Assembly (NCBI RefSeq): GCF_050529585.1
Contig: NZ_CP172882.1
Span: forward strand, 1,488,001-1,552,000
DNA length: 64,000 bases
Direction: 5' to 3'
Source of the DNA: Enterococcus_D sp050529585
Lineage (GTDB): Bacteria; Bacillota; Bacilli; Lactobacillales; Enterococcaceae
Below are positions 18,030 to 27,102 of this stretch, in pieces (positions within the stretch are counted from its first letter, which is position 1; each line of letters begins with the position of its first letter). The notes below the pieces were generated by a model. It ran no database searches. It saw nothing but the letters and a program-made list of their open reading frames with translations, and was not told where the DNA came from. A program made the translations under genes and the position numbers.

Positions 18030-18060
18030 AGTCTACTTGTTAAAGTCGACTTTAAGTCAA
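18030..18060 (-). promoter_or_regulatory. MerR-type promoter of the alcohol dehydrogenase gene
   Basis: On the minus strand TTGACT and TAGACT are separated by 19 bases. A perfect 16-base palindrome, TTAAAGTCGACTTTAA (18040-18055), fills the spacer. A 19-base spacer with a central palindrome is the hallmark of promoters twisted open by MerR-family activators such as those for aldehyde stress. No MerR gene is in the window. Confidence 0.72.
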
Positions 18061-18191
18061 GAAGAAAGTTTATGAAAATGTGTACATCACTATGGGCATT
18101 TAATATGAAAAGCGGTATAGGGATAAAAGCAACCCAATCAAACTGCTCATCTGACTGTGTAGATGAGCGGAGAATCCAGATGAGAAAAATG

Positions 18192-19679
18192 CTAGTGGTC
18201 ATTTGATACCAGCGAAGTCTGACCAAAATTATCACATAGGAATACTTGTATCCTAAGCATTTCATTTTTGGACAAGACACCTGATGCACGAAAAATCGGG
18301 AGATCATCTGGAGCGGGGAATGTCGCTTCTAACTTTCTAAAATGACTAGTAATGATCAGACAATCAAACGTCGTTTCATTTGTATAAGGCAAAATTCTGA
18401 TTGGAAAGTCCACATCAACAAATGTTGCCAATTGTTGGCAATTGATTTGGCCATTCAAAGGATTCAATGGATCCAATACCCCAACTTTGACTGGTGGTAT
18501 TGTGGCATTTTTGACAAGCAATGAGGCGCAATAGGCAATATTCGCGATCCAAAATATTTGTTGGCAATCATAAGAGAAATAGCGTCTTATTTTTTGTTTC
18601 TTTAGATAATGATGGACAGTTTGGTAATCATGCGCATCAAAGTACTTTCGCTCACAGAAGAAATTGTTTGCGACCCATCGATCAACTTCGGAGAATGTCC
18701 CTTGGAAATAGTATTGGCTAGCCGTAAACCAAATCATATGCTGTGCAATCACTGCACGTGTGGCCTCAGTAGGGATATAGCCAGTTGCAGTGAACAAACT
18801 GTTTGATAAAAGGAGGCACCCACGTCCTAAAGGGGTCGAATCTTGATTCGCGTCTAACCATACTTGTTGATACGGTGTCTGAATGTACGGCAGAATAAAG
18901 GAATGGAAGATATCGTATACCATAATCAGTTGCTCATTCGCTATATCAGATGCAAGTTGATAATCAGCCTGCTTGCGCAGTAACGCAAAGGTTGGTCTTA
19001 TTTTTTGCAGATATTCTTGGGTGTACCCCTGCTTGACGGACAGCCGATGGTGAAAGATATCAACCAATATCGCTACTTTCTCACGATCCAACACAGTCAT
19101 TTCAAGTTGAAAAGCATGGGTAAGCATTGAACATAGTTCATGAGTCAAAGGGTCATTTTTCTTGGTCAAACAGATTTTTTCTTCATAGGAGAGCCATAAG
19201 AAACAGAAGTAGAAAAAAACGATTTGTGCTTCACATCCGACTAACTGTCCTTTATGAATAGCTAATGAGAACTCTGCCAAAATCGTATTCAATTCGCTGA
19301 TTCGTCGATAATAAGTAGCTGGACTTAACGAGATCGCAATTTCAGATTTTGGAGAAATTGAACCATTCTCAAATAGTGTCAGCATCATTTGATACTTGTC
19401 AGAGGACAACAAAAATGTATTCAAAACCTCAGCAATGGATATGTGATGGCTTAAATGAAAGGTGACAAGTTGAGGGGTGATTGTCAAGGCACAATCTTCT
19501 TTCTCAAAAAAATCCTGCAAATGTTTTTGCAATTTCTTTATGTATTTATTTGTTGTAGTCATTGTTATTTTTAATTTTTCCGATAGGGCATGGGGGGATG
19601 CAGGTCCCTCATGATATAACGATAACAATAAATCGTTCAGTTGACTATTCGGACTTTCAATAAAGTCAGAACGCAGCAT
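18192..19679 (-). CDS. Mga-type transcriptional regulator of WxL cluster 2
   Basis: A 495-residue protein of the Mga/PRD-like regulator group. The N-terminus has a helix-turn-helix (HALSEKLKITMTTTNKYIKKL), a second follows at about residues 105-130 (ISLSPATYYRRISELN), and the rest is helical. It is transcribed away from the WxL genes that start at 19877, so it probably controls them across the shared 197-base control region and perhaps itself. It is only distantly similar to the regulators at 10043 and 35547. The effector is unknown. Confidence 0.78.
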   Translation of the reverse strand: MLRSDFIESPNSQLNDLLLSLYHEGPASPHALSEKLKITMTTTNKYIKKLQKHLQDFFEKEDCALTITPQLVTFHLSHHISIAEVLNTFLLSSDKYQMMLTLFENGSISPKSEIAISLSPATYYRRISELNTILAEFSLAIHKGQLVGCEAQIVFFYFCFLWLSYEEKICLTKKNDPLTHELCSMLTHAFQLEMTVLDREKVAILVDIFHHRLSVKQGYTQEYLQKIRPTFALLRKQADYQLASDIANEQLIMVYDIFHSFILPYIQTPYQQVWLDANQDSTPLGRGCLLLSNSLFTATGYIPTEATRAVIAQHMIWFTASQYYFQGTFSEVDRWVANNFFCERKYFDAHDYQTVHHYLKKQKIRRYFSYDCQQIFWIANIAYCASLLVKNATIPPVKVGVLDPLNPLNGQINCQQLATFVDVDFPIRILPYTNETTFDCLIITSHFRKLEATFPAPDDLPIFRASGVLSKNEMLRIQVFLCDNFGQTSLVSNDH

Positions 19680-19745
19680 GTAATCTTCCTTTCGATTGTA
19701 GAATCTGGCTTATTTATCCAGTATATCAAACGAAAGTGTGCAAAC

Positions 19746-19804
19746 ATAACAATACATTTGTTATTTTTATCAACATTTATTGTTTTATTCTCATTTTGTG
19801 AGAA
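19746..19804. promoter_or_regulatory. Inverted repeats in the control region of WxL cluster 2
   Basis: Two short perfect inverted repeats lie between the divergent genes: ATAACAA-TACAT-TTGTTAT (19746-19764) and TTCTCA-TTTTG-TGAGAA (19788-19804). They are candidate binding sites for the adjacent Mga-type protein. I could not assign clear -35 boxes. Confidence 0.35.
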
Positions 19805-19876
19805 CTAGCATTTTAGTATTTTGATACATTTACTTTATAGTCAATGCTTTTGTTACAGGAAGGGAGGGGAATCCTA

Positions 19877-20303
19877 TTGAGAAAGCTATTGATGGCGATT
19901 TGTTTTGATATGATTGATTTGGCTGTAGCAGCAAGTCATGGGATCGTTGTTTATGCAAAAAGCAATGGGGCGACCGTCGGTGGCATCGGACTGGTGGACA
20001 ATAATCAACCAACGAAGCCAGTCAATTCCTTAAGTCCAGCTGAAACACATAATACCTTGAATGTCTGATGCAACGGGAATTGACCAAACCTGTTATACGG
20101 ATCTTGACACAGGTTTAGTTGTCAATAAAAAATCCGCAACGGATTCTTTGCGACGATCACAGATGGAAACCTTGGTAAAGAAACAGCAACAAGCACTCGG
20201 AAAACGGCTGATGTGACGTTGATGATTCCAGCTGGCGATAGTCAAAGCTGGGAATTACAGCAACATGCTTACATGGGCATTGGCCACAGAACCGAGTGCC
20301 TAA
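19877..20303 (+). pseudogene. Decayed WxL-domain protein gene
   Basis: TTG 19877 after GGGAGGGG opens a signal peptide and a typical WxL N-terminus (NGATVGGIGLVDNNQPTKPV), but the frame stops at 20066. Further pieces appear in other frames: FFATITDGNLGKETATS and TADVTLMIPAGDSQ around 20140-20240, and finally the complete WxL terminus NYSNMLTWALATEPSA with stop at 20301-20303. One extra A near 20246 explains the last frame change. The gene is too short for a full WxL domain, so a deletion is likely as well. An intact WxL gene follows 28 bases downstream. Confidence 0.85.
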
Positions 20304-20330
20304 GAACCACAACAAGACAAGGAGGAAACA

Positions 20331-21035
20331 ATGATGAAAAAAGCAATTTTATCGGGCCTATTGGTATGTGGTGCAGTATTGTTTATGGTTCCAATGGTAT
20401 ATGCAGCAGATGCAACGACGGAAGGAACGATCACATTTACTGAAAACAATTCGAATACTTCGCCTGTAAATCCCCTAGATCCAGCTGAGGATTTTAGTGG
20501 AACCCTTACTACAAATACGACAACAGGAAGCGAAGGGGCACTCACACTAGATGTTATTCCAAACATTGATTTTGGAACACAAGAGATTTTTGCATCAGAG
20601 CATACTTACAAGGCAATTGTAGCAAGTGAAGAGTTAGAAAGTAATTACCTTCAGGTGACTGACAATAGAACGCTCTCAAGTGGGAAAGGGTGGACAATCA
20701 CAGTATCAAATACCCAATTTACTTCAGATTCATCTACCTTAACTGGGGCAACATTGACAATTCCGGCGGGTGAAGCACGCAATAATTTAAACACGATATC
20801 TTCAGACATTGATACTACTAATTTTTTGACATATGAGGTAGCACTGACTGGAACAGGGACAGCGCAAACGATTTTTAAAACCGCTGATACAGCAGATGAT
20901 ATGACTGGTAAAGGTACTTCAACATCGACTTGGCCAGCTGCTAATGTCACGTTGACAGTACCTCAATTGACAGCGCAAGAAGGTAGCTATGCGTCAACCA
21001 TCACATGGACACTGACAGCTGGAGCGACTACTTGA
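20331..21035 (+). CDS. WxL-domain surface protein
   Basis: A 234-residue secreted WxL protein. The signal peptide ends at VYA before ADATTEG. A short linker with VNPLDPAEDF leads to the domain, with the first motif in GKGWTITVSN (WTI rather than WxL) and the terminal motif TWTLTAGATT. AAGGAGG lies 6 bases before the first ATG. It heads the intact part of cluster 2, 44 bases before the DUF916 gene. The same length as the WxL protein at 11962 suggests a common type. Confidence 0.93.
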   Translation: MMKKAILSGLLVCGAVLFMVPMVYAADATTEGTITFTENNSNTSPVNPLDPAEDFSGTLTTNTTTGSEGALTLDVIPNIDFGTQEIFASEHTYKAIVASEELESNYLQVTDNRTLSSGKGWTITVSNTQFTSDSSTLTGATLTIPAGEARNNLNTISSDIDTTNFLTYEVALTGTGTAQTIFKTADTADDMTGKGTSTSTWPAANVTLTVPQLTAQEGSYASTITWTLTAGATT

Positions 21036-21079
21036 TTATTAAGAGAATAGATTAAACATAGAGGAGAGAAGGGGAGACA

Positions 21080-22141
21080 ATGCGTTATCTACATCATATT
21101 GGACTATGCTTACTGATTGCTTTCGGATTATACTATCTAACACCTGCAGTACAAGCAGAGGAAGCCGTAACCAATGGAGACATCAACTATAGTGTCCAAA
21201 AAATCCAACCTGAAGGAGCGATCAAGGAAGGCAGTTCGTTTTATGACTTACTCGTCTCTCCTGGTGATTTTAGAGAAATCCAAGCCAAAATCACCAATTC
21301 TGGCGAAGAGACGATCACTGTATACTCCGAAATTTTTACTACCTTTACCAATGCAAATGGAGAAATCAATTATACCTCAGCAGCGAAAACTTATGATAAA
21401 AGTTTAGCTTTCAAAATAAGTGATTTTGCGACTGTGGTTGCCTCAGACATCAAAGCTGAGATCCCGGCTGGAGAGACCCGTGTGGTGACTGCTCAAATTC
21501 ACGTACCGGACGACATCGAAGATGGGGTGTATTTGGGCTCATGGTACTTTGAAAAAGAGCTTCAAGTCACAGAAGATTCCTCTCAAGAAGGTATCAGCAT
21601 CAAGAATAAGTATTCTTATGCTGTTGCTGTCAAATTAACGGTCAATCAAGAAATAGACGCACCGAATCTTCATTTCGTCAATGTCACTACAGGACTGAAG
21701 GACTACCAAAAAGCTATTTTTGCCAATATTCAAAATGATCAACCGGCAATCGTAGGTAAGTTGTCTTATCAAGCAAAGATCATGAAAAAAAATAGTTATG
21801 ATGTTCTTTATGAATCTAGTAGTGAAGGTCTGATGATGGCACCTAATTCAAATTATGCCTATCCCATCTTATTAGATGGAGATCAGATGACCGGCGGTGA
21901 TTATACTCTTTACTTGACCGTCACAACGCAGGATGCCAAATGGGAGGAAACGACGTGGGAATGGCAAAAAGATTTTACGATCACTAATCAAGAAGCCGCT
22001 GCATTGAATGATGCGGCAATCAATGATCCAGAACCAGAATCAAAGGGATGGATTTGGCTGTTGATCGGTATTCTTACCTTGATCATCTTCCTTTTGATCC
22101 TGCTGCTGTTTCGGAGCAGAAGAGGGAAAATAAAGAGGTGA
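21080..22141 (+). CDS. DUF916/DUF3324 WxL-interacting membrane protein
   Basis: A 353-residue protein: signal peptide (to VQAEEA), DUF916 domain (about 30-160), DUF3324 domain (about 165-300), one transmembrane helix (IWLLIGILTLIIFLLILLLF) and a short basic tail. It would link WxL proteins to the cell wall and membrane. A GGGGAG ribosome binding site precedes ATG. It is the paralogue of the gene at 12775 and occupies the same place in its cluster. Confidence 0.92.
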   Translation: MRYLHHIGLCLLIAFGLYYLTPAVQAEEAVTNGDINYSVQKIQPEGAIKEGSSFYDLLVSPGDFREIQAKITNSGEETITVYSEIFTTFTNANGEINYTSAAKTYDKSLAFKISDFATVVASDIKAEIPAGETRVVTAQIHVPDDIEDGVYLGSWYFEKELQVTEDSSQEGISIKNKYSYAVAVKLTVNQEIDAPNLHFVNVTTGLKDYQKAIFANIQNDQPAIVGKLSYQAKIMKKNSYDVLYESSSEGLMMAPNSNYAYPILLDGDQMTGGDYTLYLTVTTQDAKWEETTWEWQKDFTITNQEAAALNDAAINDPEPESKGWIWLLIGILTLIIFLLILLLFRSRRGKIKR

Positions 22142-22146
22142 GGTAT

Positions 22147-22298
22147 GTGAAACGTCTTTTTATCATGCTTAGTCAAAGAAGGATTTGTGCGTAGCCTTAC
22201 GCATTGAAACGATTCTTATAGGTGGATTATTGCTGATTTATCGAAGGCAGGAGGTGGAAACGTATGAAAAAGCTCAATTATATACTGATTGTCATTAG
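22147..22298 (+). pseudogene. Remnant of a small anchored WxL-cluster protein
   Basis: GTG 22147 opens only 15 codons (VKRLFIMLSQRRICA). A different frame then reads a hydrophobic stretch and basic tail (ILIGGLLLIYRRQEVETYE) before a stop at 22296, like the membrane anchor of small LPxTG proteins in WxL loci. The two pieces would fit the ends of a gene like that at 11640 after a large internal deletion. The tail overlaps the start of the next gene. The evidence is short and indirect. Confidence 0.35.
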
Positions 22299-25200
22299 TC
22301 TGATCGCATCTTATTTATTGATGCCAATAGTGGCTATTGCAACCGAGCAAGTTGTCAGTGACAGTATGGTTTTAAGTAGTCACGGGAACACGGAGATAGT
22401 CATTGATCAAGAGACCGCACGTTTGACATTTCAATTCGTCGATTCCACTCCAGTCATTGAAGAGGAATCTTTACTCGATGAAGAAATAACACCTGAAGAA
22501 AGAATCTATCAGATTTCTTTGCCAAAGGGGCTGCATTATACGGCTGAAGCGACGGATATTATCTATTTAGTGGAAGATACAGTAGTCATTTCCACATCTC
22601 AAGCCAATCAAGAAATTGAGTTTGCCTTAGATGTATCTTTTGAAGAACTGGCAGACAATACAGCGCTCTTTGTTCAGCGGACAGTCGATCAGACAAGCTA
22701 TCAATCTGCAACGGTTACTATCACGAAGCACACGACAAACACGTCGTCCCCGCAGACAGACGACACAGAAAGTACTACAGGGGACCATTCAACAGCGACC
22801 AGTACCAGCAACACCGAAAATCCAACAGAATCAACAGTATCTGCCAGCAGCACTAGAACAGGCATCGCGGCAACTGCTGAAACAACAAGTACTGACTATG
22901 TGACGGAAACAACGGATAATTATGCAGAAATCACTAGTGAATCAACATGGTTTGAAGCTTTGGCAAACCCGGCTATAGAGATTATGGATATAACGGAAAA
23001 TTTTACATTCTCAAAAAAGATTTATACCACTTATACTTCAAGTACTTTATTTGGCATCAATGACTATGCGAGGACGCTGTGGATTCGCGGAAATGGACAT
23101 TTGGTTGATTTCAGATGTGGGAGCCATTGGCTGCCCAATAATGGCGCTTGGACAATCATTGTAGATGATTTGACCATCTATTCTGGCAATTACTATGGGA
23201 TCTTTACAACTGAATCAAATCACTACTCCGGCACATCTTTGACCTTTAGAAATGTGACAGCCTATGGTACACAGATGTTTCATGCAATCAATGCATCTGT
23301 CACGCTTACAGGGAATATTCGATCAATCATTTTGGGTGGGAGCACGTATACTTCTCCTTTAGATCCGAGTACTACAGTTGATATTGTTTATAACAACTCA
23401 AATGCACAGAATTTTGACGCTAAAGATTTAACTATTGAGGCAAATAGTTATGTGGTTGCGTATGGATATGTCACGGGCAATTTATTAGTGCGTGGGAACT
23501 TGACAGTCGGAGAAGGTGCAACTGTTTTACTGAGCAGTTGGCGCGATGAAGTATGGGACGAAGATCCTCTTAATAATGGTGGGGTACCTCAGATAAGTAC
23601 TGCACCGGTAGCGACAACTGGTGAATGTCCCGCTGCTTTGCACTTGATCGGCGGAGGAAGTATTGATTTGCAAACCAATAGCACAGTGATCATAGATCAA
23701 ACTGCTGCTCGGCACTTTTCTGGGCTTTCACTCGCTAGCGCAAATTCTATATTGACTATAGCACAAGGTGCAAAGCTGGATATTCGCTGTGAGGGGAATT
23801 CGCATGGAAACGGCAACGGTTTAAATGCTGTTTTTTTGGGATCTGCTGCTCAAATCATTGTCGAGGATGGTGGGACATTCTTACTTTCATCGTTAGGTAC
23901 TACTGGTGCAGGCGCTGCAATGTACGCGCCATACACTACTTCGATCACGGTCGGCAGCAAAGCCACCTTTGATGTTCAATTGGATGGCACTTCAGCAAAA
24001 TATATTTTATATTTTGCTGGGATTTCAACAATCAATATCAATGATGCAAAAAATGTCAATCTTCAGTTCAACGAAGAACCGCATACCAATTCGATGTTGA
24101 TTTATATGCCTTCAGGAAGTTACCTCAATGCTGACAATCAGAAAGTAAATGCCTGGGCGAGGGGGGCTGATCTGGATGATGCTTTACCTACTAATAGCTG
24201 GTCACCTATGTATCGTCTGAAAATCCCATATGCAGGATTGACGCGCACAAATACTTCAATTACCGGTAATGCGACTACTGAAACCATATTTAATGATTTT
24301 ACTACTCACTACGATACGTGGCGCACGGATGGATTTCAGCGCCTGCAATTCACCTATATTGCTGAAGTCGAGGTAACCTTTGCTTCTACAGCGAATGATA
24401 ATCCCAGTGATCAAGGCTCTCACATTGTTTCTGGAAAAGTTGCTGTTATTGATGTGGACGGCGTAGCAACAGCTGTTGAAAATGCCTATGTACGGATTTC
24501 AGAAGTGATGGAGAACAAAGCAACGAGTATAGCGATTGATCAAACGAAAAGCAGTAGGATTGCAAGTCCTGTCACAGCAACTGATAATGGTTCTGATTTG
24601 ACGAATAATTTTACTGTGCTGACAGATCAAAATGGCGAATTTATATTTGATTTACGAACGATCAGCGGTCAAGAATCGAATGGGTTTACAGCAGGTAATC
24701 GCGTTCGAATTTATGCCTATTACGAAGGGAAAGCCGCCTATGCCTATGATCAGCTAGAAGAAGACGGGCAAGTTGTATTAGATAAGACAGCGCCAACTGC
24801 TGAGATTGTTCCCTATTACTTGGTCAAGGATAATAGCCTTCCAGAGAATTTTGACATTACTTCCTTAATAACAAACGTAGACGATTCTAATCCTAACAAC
24901 ACAACTTTTACTTATGATTGTGAAGCGGATTTAAACCATCAATATACGGACACAGGGTCCTATGAACTTCCAATCCTAATTACTGATGAGGCAGGCAATA
25001 CCGCAACTATTACTAGTAAAATAACTGTCTATTCAACGACACCAATCATCACAGCGCAAAACTTTGGCTTATCGATAGAGACACTCAATGCAGCCTATAC
25101 GAGCACCCAAGATGAACCTGCTTATATTAATACGTTATTATTGAATTATGGTTTGCCGAAAGTCACGATTATTTCTAATGGAAAGATGGAAACTTTTGAT

Positions 25201-26004
25201 AAGGATGACGGGATGATCGTTGACTTAGATACCAATTTAGTCACAGCGCTTCAATCTGGTTTAACAGCGGACAATCTTGGGCAAACATTTGCTATCACTT
25301 ATACACTGCCGGAAGATACAAGTACATTATATTCTGAGGCAATTCAAACAAAAGCAACCCTTACGATCACTAGTACGGATGGGGCAACTGCAAGCACAAC
25401 TGCGCCTATCAATCCCGAGACCCTTAAAACTGCCGACACAGAAGCGGAGAATAGCGGGACGGGAAAAATGGGTGCCTTGACCCTCGATTATGTGCCAAGC
25501 ACCTTTGACTTTGGCACAGTCCCATTCGAGTATGGCATCAATCTTTACTATGCACAGGCGAGTGAAACCTATGGAAATCAATGGATCCAAGTGACGGAAA
25601 CCACGCCAACTGAAGCAGAAAGTGATATGGATGGATGGACCGTCAAAGCACGGCGCTCCTCATTTACTAATGGCTCAGAGACATTGGCGAATGATAGTAC
25701 GATGTTATACATTCCGTTTGGTACAGCAAATAGCACAAGCACTGATCTTGTCAATTCATTGGTGGTAAATAGTTCAGGATCGAGTGCCAAGATCGGGCAA
25801 AAAATCACTGATGCTGAGGCAGCGGTTTTTAGTATCGATGAACATAGTGCAACGGGAACTGTCACCTCAGTAAAATATTGGGCAAGCGACAAAGTCGCAT
25901 TGCAGATCAATGGGAAAGACAATAACATCGATGTCTCCTCAAGCAATACCGTCAGCTACCAATCAACGATTACATGGAGTTTGGTCAGCGAAGCAACGGA
26001 ATAA
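22264..26004 (+). CDS. Giant WxL-domain surface protein
   Basis: A 1246-residue secreted protein. The signal peptide ends near AIA-TEQ. A beta domain (30-150) is followed by a Ser/Thr-rich linker (155-225), a long beta-helix-like region (230-700), a beta sandwich with a carboxypeptidase-like fold (ITVSGKVAVIDVDG type, about 700-840), Ig-like repeats (840-1000) and a C-terminal WxL domain. Its motifs are DGWTVKARRSSF and TWSLVSEATE. GGAGGTGG precedes ATG. It is the likely adhesive component of cluster 2 and the counterpart of the protein at 13787, here with an intact C-terminus. The binding partner is unknown. Confidence 0.88.
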   Translation: MKKLNYILIVISLIASYLLMPIVAIATEQVVSDSMVLSSHGNTEIVIDQETARLTFQFVDSTPVIEEESLLDEEITPEERIYQISLPKGLHYTAEATDIIYLVEDTVVISTSQANQEIEFALDVSFEELADNTALFVQRTVDQTSYQSATVTITKHTTNTSSPQTDDTESTTGDHSTATSTSNTENPTESTVSASSTRTGIAATAETTSTDYVTETTDNYAEITSESTWFEALANPAIEIMDITENFTFSKKIYTTYTSSTLFGINDYARTLWIRGNGHLVDFRCGSHWLPNNGAWTIIVDDLTIYSGNYYGIFTTESNHYSGTSLTFRNVTAYGTQMFHAINASVTLTGNIRSIILGGSTYTSPLDPSTTVDIVYNNSNAQNFDAKDLTIEANSYVVAYGYVTGNLLVRGNLTVGEGATVLLSSWRDEVWDEDPLNNGGVPQISTAPVATTGECPAALHLIGGGSIDLQTNSTVIIDQTAARHFSGLSLASANSILTIAQGAKLDIRCEGNSHGNGNGLNAVFLGSAAQIIVEDGGTFLLSSLGTTGAGAAMYAPYTTSITVGSKATFDVQLDGTSAKYILYFAGISTININDAKNVNLQFNEEPHTNSMLIYMPSGSYLNADNQKVNAWARGADLDDALPTNSWSPMYRLKIPYAGLTRTNTSITGNATTETIFNDFTTHYDTWRTDGFQRLQFTYIAEVEVTFASTANDNPSDQGSHIVSGKVAVIDVDGVATAVENAYVRISEVMENKATSIAIDQTKSSRIASPVTATDNGSDLTNNFTVLTDQNGEFIFDLRTISGQESNGFTAGNRVRIYAYYEGKAAYAYDQLEEDGQVVLDKTAPTAEIVPYYLVKDNSLPENFDITSLITNVDDSNPNNTTFTYDCEADLNHQYTDTGSYELPILITDEAGNTATITSKITVYSTTPIITAQNFGLSIETLNAAYTSTQDEPAYINTLLLNYGLPKVTIISNGKMETFDKDDGMIVDLDTNLVTALQSGLTADNLGQTFAITYTLPEDTSTLYSEAIQTKATLTITSTDGATASTTAPINPETLKTADTEAENSGTGKMGALTLDYVPSTFDFGTVPFEYGINLYYAQASETYGNQWIQVTETTPTEAESDMDGWTVKARRSSFTNGSETLANDSTMLYIPFGTANSTSTDLVNSLVVNSSGSSAKIGQKITDAEAAVFSIDEHSATGTVTSVKYWASDKVALQINGKDNNIDVSSSNTVSYQSTITWSLVSEATE

Positions 26005-26084
26005 TCAGCGATAATGACATGTCATCAAAAAATGAACTGTTTGTTTTAGAACATGCTTCGAGGGTCGTTTTTACTACAAATAAA

Positions 26085-26127
26085 AACATATCTAGGTAAC
26101 CAACCGGTCATCTGGATATGTTTTTTT
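26085..26127. terminator. Terminator after WxL cluster 2
   Basis: AACATATC pairs with GATATGTT across a 22-base loop and is followed by seven T residues on the plus strand; the A run on the left could serve the converging LysR gene. Confidence 0.7.
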
Positions 26128-26130
26128 GCG

Positions 26131-26985
26131 TTACCCAATAAAAAATTCAGTCAATGTTTTTGCAATCATTTTGGTCATTGGGTGGGTTTCGGTAAAACTG
26201 GAAGATAGGTAAATCGTGCGGCTCAATGGAAAGTCCGCAAGTTTACGCAAGACAAATGGTGCGTTTGGATCATACGCCCAAGTGATTTTGGGAAAGAAGG
26301 TAATACCGATCCCTTGGTTGATCAGTGACCGCAAGGTTGCTGGATCATCAGTCGTTGAACCAATCGTCAAAGCAATTTTCTTTGCTTCAAACGCTTCGTC
26401 GATCGTACGGCGCAATGGACTATTGGTCGTTAGCATCAATAAAGGCAAATGTTGCAGGTCGGCTACCAACAAATCATCTTTCACGGCCAATGGATGTTTC
26501 TTAGGCAATGCCAGCAGAATTGGTTCGGTGAAGATAGGCAGGTTTGTCAGTCCCGCTTTTGGCTCTGATGTAATGTAGTAAACCTGATCTTTACTATTTT
26601 CCGCAGTACCATGTTGTTTGATCGACAATTGGATCTCTGGGTGTTTTTCGACAAAAGTTCCAACGAGATTGGGCAGTGATACAGAGGCGACTTCGGAATA
26701 GATCGTGATGGAAGGCACCATTTCTTCATTTAGTGCTTGAATCGCAGCTAAACCTTGATCATATTGATCCAAGGTTTTTTTGACGTATGGATAAAATGCT
26801 TCAGCATATAGCGTCAATTCAATATTGCGGCCGGTGTGATAAAACAAGGGTACGCCTAACTCGCTTTCTAAATGTTTCATTGCTCGGCTTAAAGCAGGTT
26901 GCGAAATATACAACTCTTGGGCTGCTTGTGTGATGTTTTTTCGTTCTGCAACTTTTTTGAAGTAGTTTAAATGGTCAAGATTCAT
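26131..26985 (-). CDS. mdcR: LysR-family regulator of the malonate decarboxylase operon
   Basis: A 284-residue LysR protein: helix-turn-helix at residues 1-60 (NITQAAQELYISQPALSRAM) and an effector-binding domain after it. ATG 26985 is preceded by AAGGAGT; the longer frame would add 15 unrelated residues. It is divergent from mdcH, and a T-N11-A palindrome lies between the two. This is the arrangement of MdcR, a malonate-responsive activator in other bacteria. The symbol is given by context. Confidence 0.82.
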   Translation of the reverse strand: MNLDHLNYFKKVAERKNITQAAQELYISQPALSRAMKHLESELGVPLFYHTGRNIELTLYAEAFYPYVKKTLDQYDQGLAAIQALNEEMVPSITIYSEVASVSLPNLVGTFVEKHPEIQLSIKQHGTAENSKDQVYYITSEPKAGLTNLPIFTEPILLALPKKHPLAVKDDLLVADLQHLPLLMLTTNSPLRRTIDEAFEAKKIALTIGSTTDDPATLRSLINQGIGITFFPKITWAYDPNAPFVLRKLADFPLSRTIYLSSSFTETHPMTKMIAKTLTEFFIG

Positions 26986-26998
26986 GGGACACTCCTTG

Positions 26999-27051
26999 AT
27001 CCATACCTTTTGGTTATGGATTTTACTCAATTTGGTATTTTTTATTATAAC
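26999..27051 (+). promoter_or_regulatory. LysR operator and mdc promoter
   Basis: ATCCATACC-TTTT-GGTTATGGAT (26999-27021) is a near-perfect inverted repeat containing a T-N11-A LysR box. It ends exactly where a weak -35 (TTTACT, 27022-27027) begins; TATAAC at 27046-27051 is the -10, with an 18-base spacer. This is the position expected of an activator site. Confidence 0.6.
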
Positions 27052-27102
27052 AAACTTCCACTAAGATAACAGAGGAAAGAGAAATTGTATAGGAGGTTCT
27101 TC

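Noticed and set aside
20213..20443. Open frame overlapping the intact WxL gene start
   Set aside because: It is a mix of the decayed WxL gene tail and out-of-frame reading of the next gene.
22631..22903. Gln/Thr-rich frame inside the giant WxL gene
   Set aside because: It is a shadow of the Ser/Thr-rich linker in another frame.
22731..22930. Possible repeat array in the Thr/Ser linker of the giant WxL protein
   Set aside because: The sequence is low-complexity but has no regular repeat unit or spacers, so it is not a CRISPR array or a true tandem repeat.
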